NCBI RefSeq assembly: GCF_001183545.1
Contig: NZ_KQ236688.1
Span: 1,455,149-1,519,148, forward strand
Origin: Cellvibrio sp. pealriver
GTDB taxonomy: Bacteria; Pseudomonadota; Gammaproteobacteria; Pseudomonadales; Cellvibrionaceae
Direction: 5' to 3'
Length of the DNA: 64,000 nucleotides
The translations under genes and the position numbers were made by a program. Below, one piece after another: positions 58,989 to 64,000 of the stretch. Every line of letters starts with the position of its first letter. Positions within the stretch are counted from its first letter, which is position 1. The notes beneath the pieces were generated by a model. The model searched no databases. It saw only the letters and a list, made by a program, of their open reading frames with translations, and was not told the origin of the DNA.

Positions 58989-61322
58989 TTAACTATGCCC
59001 CCAGCTCGCGGAGCCTTTGGCATAGCGGCGCAATAAACTCGGGATATCCAAAATCAACGCAATAGTGCCATCACCAGTGATTGTCGCGCCCGCCATACCA
59101 GGCGTACCTTGCAACATTTTTCCCAGTGGTTTTATAACGACTTCTTCCTGGCCGATCAATTGATCCACCACAAAGCCAACACGTCGGGTTCCAACAGTCA
59201 CAATCACGACATGTGCATTGTCAGGACGCTCACCATAAGCATTTTTTACCAGCCAATCTTTCATATAAAACAACGGAATCGCCTGATCGCGAATGGCAAC
59301 GCAATCTTGTCCATCGACAATATGGCTCTTGGTCAGATCCATATGGAAAATTTCATTCACACTGACCAATGGGAACGCAAATGTTTGTTGCCCCAACATA
59401 AACATCAGCGTTGGCATAATGGCCAAGGTTAGCGGCACTTTAATAATAAAACGTGTGCCTTTACCTAATTCCGATTTAATTTCAACCGTGCCGTTTAATT
59501 GGGTGATTTTGGTTTTCACCACATCCATCCCAACACCGCGGCCAGATACATCGGAGATTTCTTTTTTGGTGGAAAAGCCCGGTGCAAAAATTAAATTGTA
59601 TGCCTCTGTGTCCGACAAGCGATTCGCGGTGTCTTCATCAAACAATCCTTTTTCAACCGCGATGGTACGCAACTTCACAGGGTCCATTCCTGCTCCGTCG
59701 TCGCTAATAGACAAAAGGATGTGATCCCCCTCCTGCTCTGCCGACAAAACGACTTGCCCCACACGCGGCTTACCATTTGCTTCACGTATCTCAGGAAACT
59801 CGATACCGTGATCGACTGAATTGCGCACCAAATGCACGAGAGGATCAGCAAGTGCTTCTACGAGATTTTTATCAAGGTCGGTTTCTTCACCTACCAACTC
59901 AAGATTAATTTCTTTGCGCAAGCTTCGCGCCAAATCCCGTACTACACGAGGAAAACGACCAAATACTTTTTTGATCGGTTGCATACGGGTTTTCATGACG
60001 GATGTCTGCAAATCAGCAGTCACAACATCAAGGTTAGCAACCGCTTTTACCAAGGCTTCATTGCTTGAGCTATTCCCCAAGCGCACAAGGCGATTGCGCA
60101 CCAACACCAGCTCACCCACCATGTTCATGATGTCATCAAGGCGCTGGGTATCAACACGTACCGTTGTCTCTACAACAGGCGCATCTTTTTCACCAGCAGC
60201 AGGCGCTGGTGCAGCGGCAGGAGCAGCTGCTTTGGGTGCTTCTACTTTTTTAGCAGCTACCGGTGCCGCAGGTTTTGCTGCTACAGGTTTTTTTTCTGCA
60301 GCAGGTTTAGTGGCAGTAACCGGCGGTGGAGGCGCTGCTGCTGGAACCGCTGCGGCAGGCGCACTTATACCAGGGCCTTTACCTTTGCCGTGCAATTGAT
60401 CGAGCAGTGCATCGAATTCGTCATCGGTAATCAAGTCACCACTTGCACTTGGCGCGGCAGGAGCAGGTGCCGGGTTGGAGACAGCCGGAGCTGCAGCAGC
60501 AACACCAGGCCCATTACCTTTTCCATGCAACTGATCGAGTAGTGCTTCAAATTCATCTTCTGAAATTTCGTCGCTACCGCCTGCACTTACTACAGACGCT
60601 GGAGCGGCAACTGCTGGAGTTTCAGGCGTTTTGGCATCGGGAACACCAGGGCCTTTGCCTTTACCGTGCAGTTGATCGAGCAGCGCTTCAAATTCATCTT
60701 CTGAAATTTCGTCGCCGCTACTTGCTGCTGTAGCTGTTGCCACGGGTGCAGCTGTTTCTGCCATAGGTGTCGCTGATGCAGTGTTTACACCGGCGATGGC
60801 ATCCAACAATTGTTCAAATTCTGCATCGGTAATATCACCACTGGCAGACTCTTCTGTTGCGGTCGCAGCGGGAATTTCTACTTGCGGTTCTGCATAAACT
60901 TCAGCAGTTTCTGCCTCTGCTTCGTTTAAATCTTCACAGGAAACCAAGCGCTCAAGCGCAGCAATCAGCGAAGGGTCTACTGGTGGCAATTCTTCGCGTT
61001 GTGACACCAATTCAAATTGTTGGTTAACCATATCCAACGCTTGCAGCACGACATCCATTAATTCGGATGTAACTGTGCGCTTGCCGTTGCGTAAAATATC
61101 GAAAAGATTTTCAGTGACGTGACAGCACTCCACCATAGGAGTCAGCGCCAAAAAACCTGCGCCACCTTTTACGGTATGAAAACCGCGAAAGATTGCATTG
61201 AGCAAGTCTTTATCTTCAGGGCGTTGCTCCAGATCAACCAATTGCTGGCTGAGGCGCTCCAGGATTTCTCCCGCCTCTACCAGAAAATCCTGGAGAATAT
61301 CCTCGTCGTCACCAAAACTCAT
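58989..61322 (-). CDS. cheA: Chemotaxis histidine kinase CheA, with repeated linker motif
   Basis: 777 residues. Hpt domain with phospho-His49 in FRGFHTVKGGAGFL, then a long linker (about residues 150-375), dimerisation domain (TVRVDTQRLDDIMNMVGELV), ATPase (LVHLVRNSVDHGIE, DDGAGMDPVKL, GRGVGMDVVKTKI) and a CheW domain. The linker holds four copies of a short amphipathic motif, three of them SEDEFEALLDQLHGKGKGPG-like and one shorter (TDAEFEQLLDAIAG), separated by Ala/Pro stretches. The usual P2 CheY/CheB-binding domain is not obvious, so the repeats may take its place (inferred). Long Ala/Pro/Lys stretches follow. Confidence 0.94.
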   Translation of the reverse strand: MSFGDDEDILQDFLVEAGEILERLSQQLVDLEQRPEDKDLLNAIFRGFHTVKGGAGFLALTPMVECCHVTENLFDILRNGKRTVTSELMDVVLQALDMVNQQFELVSQREELPPVDPSLIAALERLVSCEDLNEAEAETAEVYAEPQVEIPAATATEESASGDITDAEFEQLLDAIAGVNTASATPMAETAAPVATATAASSGDEISEDEFEALLDQLHGKGKGPGVPDAKTPETPAVAAPASVVSAGGSDEISEDEFEALLDQLHGKGNGPGVAAAAPAVSNPAPAPAAPSASGDLITDDEFDALLDQLHGKGKGPGISAPAAAVPAAAPPPPVTATKPAAEKKPVAAKPAAPVAAKKVEAPKAAAPAAAPAPAAGEKDAPVVETTVRVDTQRLDDIMNMVGELVLVRNRLVRLGNSSSNEALVKAVANLDVVTADLQTSVMKTRMQPIKKVFGRFPRVVRDLARSLRKEINLELVGEETDLDKNLVEALADPLVHLVRNSVDHGIEFPEIREANGKPRVGQVVLSAEQEGDHILLSISDDGAGMDPVKLRTIAVEKGLFDEDTANRLSDTEAYNLIFAPGFSTKKEISDVSGRGVGMDVVKTKITQLNGTVEIKSELGKGTRFIIKVPLTLAIMPTLMFMLGQQTFAFPLVSVNEIFHMDLTKSHIVDGQDCVAIRDQAIPLFYMKDWLVKNAYGERPDNAHVVIVTVGTRRVGFVVDQLIGQEEVVIKPLGKMLQGTPGMAGATITGDGTIALILDIPSLLRRYAKGSASWGHS
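60370..60834 (-). repeat. Four copies of a short repeat in the cheA linker
   Basis: The motif DEFEALLDQLHGKGKGPG occurs in coding copies near 60370-60432, 60506-60567 and 60642-60711, with a shorter relative DAEFEQLLDAIAG near 60786-60834. Adjacent copies differ by a few residues (GKGNGPG, DDEFDALL). Boundaries are approximate. They look like tandem-duplicated short linear motifs. Confidence 0.7.
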
Positions 61323-61349
61323 TCAACATTCCTCGCGTATATCGCTTTT

Positions 61350-62153
61350 TTAGAATCCAAGGCTCGATAACAAATCATCAACGTCATCCTGGCCGGACAC
61401 TACATCTGCACGCTCTTTATTAATTTGTGGGCCTTCCGCCTCGGTTTTCCGTTTTTGCATGATTTCCATATCATGCGCGACAGTTTCACTATCACTGGTG
61501 AGCCCGGTAATTTCTTCAACCTGGCCAGCAATACGCACAAGACTTACCAAATCTTTTTCAACATCGTTGATCAGCCCAATCACTCGCTTTAATACTTGCC
61601 CGGTTAAATCCTGAAAGCCTTGCTCAAGAACAATATCTTGTAAATTTTTACTGAGCTGCTCAGTTCCGGTAACCATTTGGCCCAGAAAACCATCCATCCG
61701 CTCATAGAGTTGGCGAAACTCAGCTGCATCCATTTCGCGTCGTTTCAATCGTGCCCATTCGGTGCGTAAGCTACTCGCTTCCTGACCAAGATTCATCGCA
61801 ATAGGCGCAGCTTCATCTACCATATCCATGGTTTTCTCTGCTGCTTTTTGCGTAAGCTCTATTACATAATTCAAACGGTTTGAAGCATCATGAATATCGG
61901 AGTTCTCAATCTTGGGCGGTTCTTTTGAGAGATCGGCATCAACATTAAAGTTGACAATCGCATTGTGCAGCCCGCGTGTTAAGCGCCCTACTGATTGAAA
62001 GATATGGCGATCGCGTGATTGGGTGATAGATTGGATCAACACCGATGCGTCTTCAAATTGGTTACTCTGCAATTTTTCAGTAAGCAATTTGGCGCATTCT
62101 TTCAATTCGATAACAAATGCTTCGTTGGAAGATGCTTGAAGTTCTGATGCCAT
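61350..62153 (-). CDS. cheZ: CheY-P phosphatase CheZ
   Basis: 267 residues. All-helical protein with the conserved phosphatase helix around EQLSKNLQDIVLEQGFQDLTGQ (catalytic Gln in QDLTGQ) and a C-terminal CheY-binding helix ending in VDDLLSSLGF. Dephosphorylates CheY-P to end the tumble signal. It lies between cheY (34 bases) and cheA (27 bases). Confidence 0.94.
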   Translation of the reverse strand: MASELQASSNEAFVIELKECAKLLTEKLQSNQFEDASVLIQSITQSRDRHIFQSVGRLTRGLHNAIVNFNVDADLSKEPPKIENSDIHDASNRLNYVIELTQKAAEKTMDMVDEAAPIAMNLGQEASSLRTEWARLKRREMDAAEFRQLYERMDGFLGQMVTGTEQLSKNLQDIVLEQGFQDLTGQVLKRVIGLINDVEKDLVSLVRIAGQVEEITGLTSDSETVAHDMEIMQKRKTEAEGPQINKERADVVSGQDDVDDLLSSLGF

Positions 62154-62187
62154 GGCAACGCCTTATTTATTATTTGATCGGCACTAA

Positions 62188-62559
62188 TTAACCAACGCGA
62201 TCAAAAATTTTCTCAATTTTTTCCTTGAGCGCTTGTGCAGTAAATGGTTTTACAACATAACCATTTACGCCCGCTTGCGCCGCCTCAATAATCTGATCGC
62301 GTTTGGCTTCAGCAGTCACCATTAATACGGGCAAGGTACGCAGCTTTTCGTCCGCACGCACGGCCTTCAGCAAGTCAATACCCGTCATACCTGGCATGTT
62401 CCAGTCAGTGACCAAAAATTGGAAATCACCGCTTTTCAACATGGGTAATGCCGTTACGCCATCGTCAGCTTCATGGGTATTGGAAAACCCCAAATCCCGC
62501 AGCAAGTTTTTAATAATCCGTCGCATTGTTGAAAAGTCATCAACAATCAAGATTTTCAT
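62188..62559 (-). CDS. cheY: Chemotaxis response regulator CheY
   Basis: 123 residues from the ATG at 62559 (MKILIVDDF); a GTG at 62583 is the alternative. Single receiver domain: acidic pocket VDD, phospho-Asp in [15 protein letters not shown], Thr in VLMVTAEAK, Lys in [10 protein letters not shown]. Binds the FliM switch when phosphorylated by CheA. It has a 211-base gap from fliA, where its own promoter is likely. Confidence 0.96.
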   Translation of the reverse strand: MKILIVDDFSTMRRIIKNLLRDLGFSNTHEADDGVTALPMLKSGDFQFLVTDWNMPGMTGIDLLKAVRADEKLRTLPVLMVTAEAKRDQIIEAAQAGVNGYVVKPFTAQALKEKIEKIFDRVG

Positions 62560-62770
62560 ATTCTTATCCAACGCAACCTCCACACACCCTTTCGGGATTT
62601 TCGTTTAATCATAGTCTAGTAGGAGTTGAAACTTCGGCCAGCTCCGGCACGGAAATCCTCAACTTTTAATTTGAATAATAGCCCAAATCGCTGAAAACAC
62701 AGAGTATTTACCCAACTCGGCCGGGACTGGAGGCGCTCACACACCAGGATGCTCAACTTTTAGGCAGATA

Positions 62771-63514
62771 TCAGGCCGATTGCCAGCCAACCAGTTTATT
62801 GCGCAGGCGCGCTGCTGCCTGACTATGGATCTGGCTGACACGTGACTCACTGACACCCAGCACCAAGCCTATTTCTTTCAAGTTGAGCTCTTGATCGTAA
62901 TACAGTGCCAATACCATCCGTTCACGCTCGGGCAATTGCGCTATCGCTTTGACCAAGGCGGATTTCATGCCGTCTCGTTGAAGGCCATCGAGAGGACTGG
63001 CAAATGCACTGCTGTGCTCAGTCGCATCGATGTTGCTGTCTTCTTCGCCAAAGGTTTCTTCGTAGCTGAACAAGCGGCTGCCATTGGAGTCTTGCAGCAT
63101 CTCAAAATATTCGTTGAGGCTCACACCCAGTTCAGCGGCAACTTCGCTGTCGCTTGCATCGCGGCCTGTGCGCGCCTCTACAGCAGCAACCGCTTGGGAA
63201 ATACGACGTGCATTGCGATGCACGGAACGTGGCACCCAATCGCCACGGCGCATTTCATCCACTATCGCGCCGCGAATGCGGATACCCGCATAGGTTTCAA
63301 AACTGGCACCACGGGAGGCATCGTATTTTTGGGAGGCTTCAATCAGGCCAATCATTCCGGCCTGGATAAGGTCGTCCACCTGCACGCTGGCAGGCATACG
63401 CAACATCATGTGATAAGCGATGCGTTTTACCAAAGGCGCATAGTCTTCGATGTTAATGTGTGCATCGCATAATGCTTTTTTATCGTACATGGCTAGACCA
63501 TTGACTGCGACCAT
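62771..63514 (-). CDS. fliA: Flagellar sigma factor sigma28
   Basis: 247 residues from ATG 63514 (AGAAGG 7 bases upstream). Sigma region 2 (LVKRIAYHMMLRMPASVQVD, LIQAGMIGLIEASQKYDASRG), RIRGAIVDEMRRGDWVPRSV, region 3, and region 4 helix-turn-helix (LNLKEIGLVLGVSESRVSQI). Directs late flagellar and chemotaxis genes. In Pseudomonas it follows fleN as here. Confidence 0.96.
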   Translation of the reverse strand: MVAVNGLAMYDKKALCDAHINIEDYAPLVKRIAYHMMLRMPASVQVDDLIQAGMIGLIEASQKYDASRGASFETYAGIRIRGAIVDEMRRGDWVPRSVHRNARRISQAVAAVEARTGRDASDSEVAAELGVSLNEYFEMLQDSNGSRLFSYEETFGEEDSNIDATEHSSAFASPLDGLQRDGMKSALVKAIAQLPERERMVLALYYDQELNLKEIGLVLGVSESRVSQIHSQAAARLRNKLVGWQSA

Positions 63515-63605
63515 TGAGCACCTTCTTTTTTACAGCAATACGGTGTTTTTCCAACAGCCTTGTGGCACAACCTTTTAGATCCACAGAGTTAGCTTGCATT
63601 ATCAA

Positions 63606-64000
63606 TCAGCGTGAGTTCGCTGCTTGTAACAAGCGTTCTACAAAAAATTCCAAGCGCCCGGTTGGTGAATTAGGCAGTGGCCACTTATCGACTACTTGCG
63701 CTAATGCGCGGATTGCAATTGACGCTTTTGATGAGGGCGCAAACTCCAACAAGGCTTTCTGTTTTTGTACGGCTTTGCGCACATTTTCGTCAAAAGGAAT
63801 TTGGCCAACAAACTGCAAAGTGACATCCAGAAAACGGTCGCAAACGGTATTGAGTTTGTTAAACATATTCAGACCTTCCTGTGGGGTGCGCGTCATATTG
63901 GCGACCACACGGAAACGCTGCATTCCGTATTCTTTGTTTAATAATTTGATCAGCGCATAAGAGTCGGTAATTGACGATGGCTCGTCGCATACCACAATGA
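63606..64000 (-). CDS. fleN: Flagellar number regulator FleN (5' part beyond window edge)
   Basis: The last 131 or so codons of a MinD-type ATPase, open past base 64000. The visible part has the mid-domain IVVCDEPSSITDSYALIKLL (Walker B-type followed by T-D), FRVVANMTRTPQEGLNMFNK, and QIPFDENVRKAVQKQKALLE, matching the C-terminal half of FleN/YlxH. FleN opposes FleQ and keeps the flagellar number low, usually one polar flagellum. It lies directly before fliA (91 bases). Confidence 0.93.
   Translation of the reverse strand, partial: IVVCDEPSSITDSYALIKLLNKEYGMQRFRVVANMTRTPQEGLNMFNKLNTVCDRFLDVTLQFVGQIPFDENVRKAVQKQKALLEFAPSSKASIAIRALAQVVDKWPLPNSPTGRLEFFVERLLQAANSR

Noticed and set aside
62641..62668. 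Possible sigma28 promoter before cheY on the minus strand (AAAAGTTG, 11 bases, GCCGGAGC)
   Set aside because: Spacing fits but only about 10 of 16 positions match TAAAGTTT/GCCGATAA, and the -10 half is poor.
62658..62762. Direct repeat CTCAACTTTTA at 62658-62668 and 62752-62762
   Set aside because: Only 11 bases, two copies, in AT-rich intergenic DNA; may be chance.

Overview
This window comes from a motile, Gram-negative gammaproteobacterium in the Pseudomonas/Cellvibrio part of the class. Its core gene order closely follows Pseudomonas (fleN-fliA-cheYZAB-motCD-parC-parP-cheW; gyrA-pheA-tyrA and cmk-rpsA-ihfB; rnm-yciO-scpA-scpB-rluB; tmk/holB/pilZ). A secreted GH9 glycoside hydrolase and a PEP-CTERM surface protein point to a polysaccharide degrader such as Cellvibrio or a relative. 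The taxonomic call is inference from gene content; no rRNA or tRNA gene was seen.

Layout. 1-4.2 kb: pilZ (cut by the left edge), holB, tmk, with rluA inserted on the opposite strand, then ppiB and lpxH. 4.2-15.5 kb is the accessory part: an orphan TPR-methyltransferase, a small membrane protein, the GH9 enzyme, a repeat-rich PEP-CTERM protein, a two-gene unit made of an LprI/RCC1-propeller protein and a frame-broken GH24 lysozyme, a transposase remnant, then miaE, a DUF1289 protein and an SMP-30 lipoprotein. 15.9-27.4 kb: acnB, then rluB-scpB-scpA-yciO-rnm on the minus strand and, divergently, a VC0807-type membrane protein, yciI, an SH3 membrane protein, an exported cyclophilin, pdxJ and a SpoU methyltransferase. 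27.5-40.5 kb: amtB, a WecA-type sugar-phosphate transferase, a WbpM-type dehydratase, ihfB, rpsA, and a nucleotide-sugar block (ugd, manC, galU, algC) set between rpsA and cmk. 40.6-49.1 kb: pyrF, a ComEA-like protein, cysN-cysD, tyrA, pheA, gyrA. 49.4-53.0 kb on the plus strand: mtaD-like deaminase, ubiG, a mupP/gph-type phosphatase, yciK. 53.0-64.0 kb on the minus strand: the chemotaxis/motility operon ending in a partial fleN.

The genes form recognisable working units: envelope precursor supply (algC, galU, manC, ugd feeding the WbpM/WecA-type steps), sulfate activation (cysDN), aromatic amino acid synthesis (pheA, tyrA), chromosome condensation (scpAB), and flagellar motor plus polar chemosensory array (che, motCD, parC/parP).

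The most unusual segment is 11.4-13.3 kb. A GH24 muramidase with its catalytic Glu-Asp-Thr spacing intact lies 21 bases downstream of an exported protein that joins a lysozyme-inhibitor (LprI) domain to a predicted seven-bladed RCC1 propeller with a cysteine pair in every blade. The lysozyme frame is broken by what looks like one extra base in a run of A. This is a candidate muramidase/inhibitor pair. Other points of interest are four copies of a short acidic-amphipathic motif in CheA, two mutually exclusive hairpins before rpsA, and a GntR-like palindrome before the GH9 gene.
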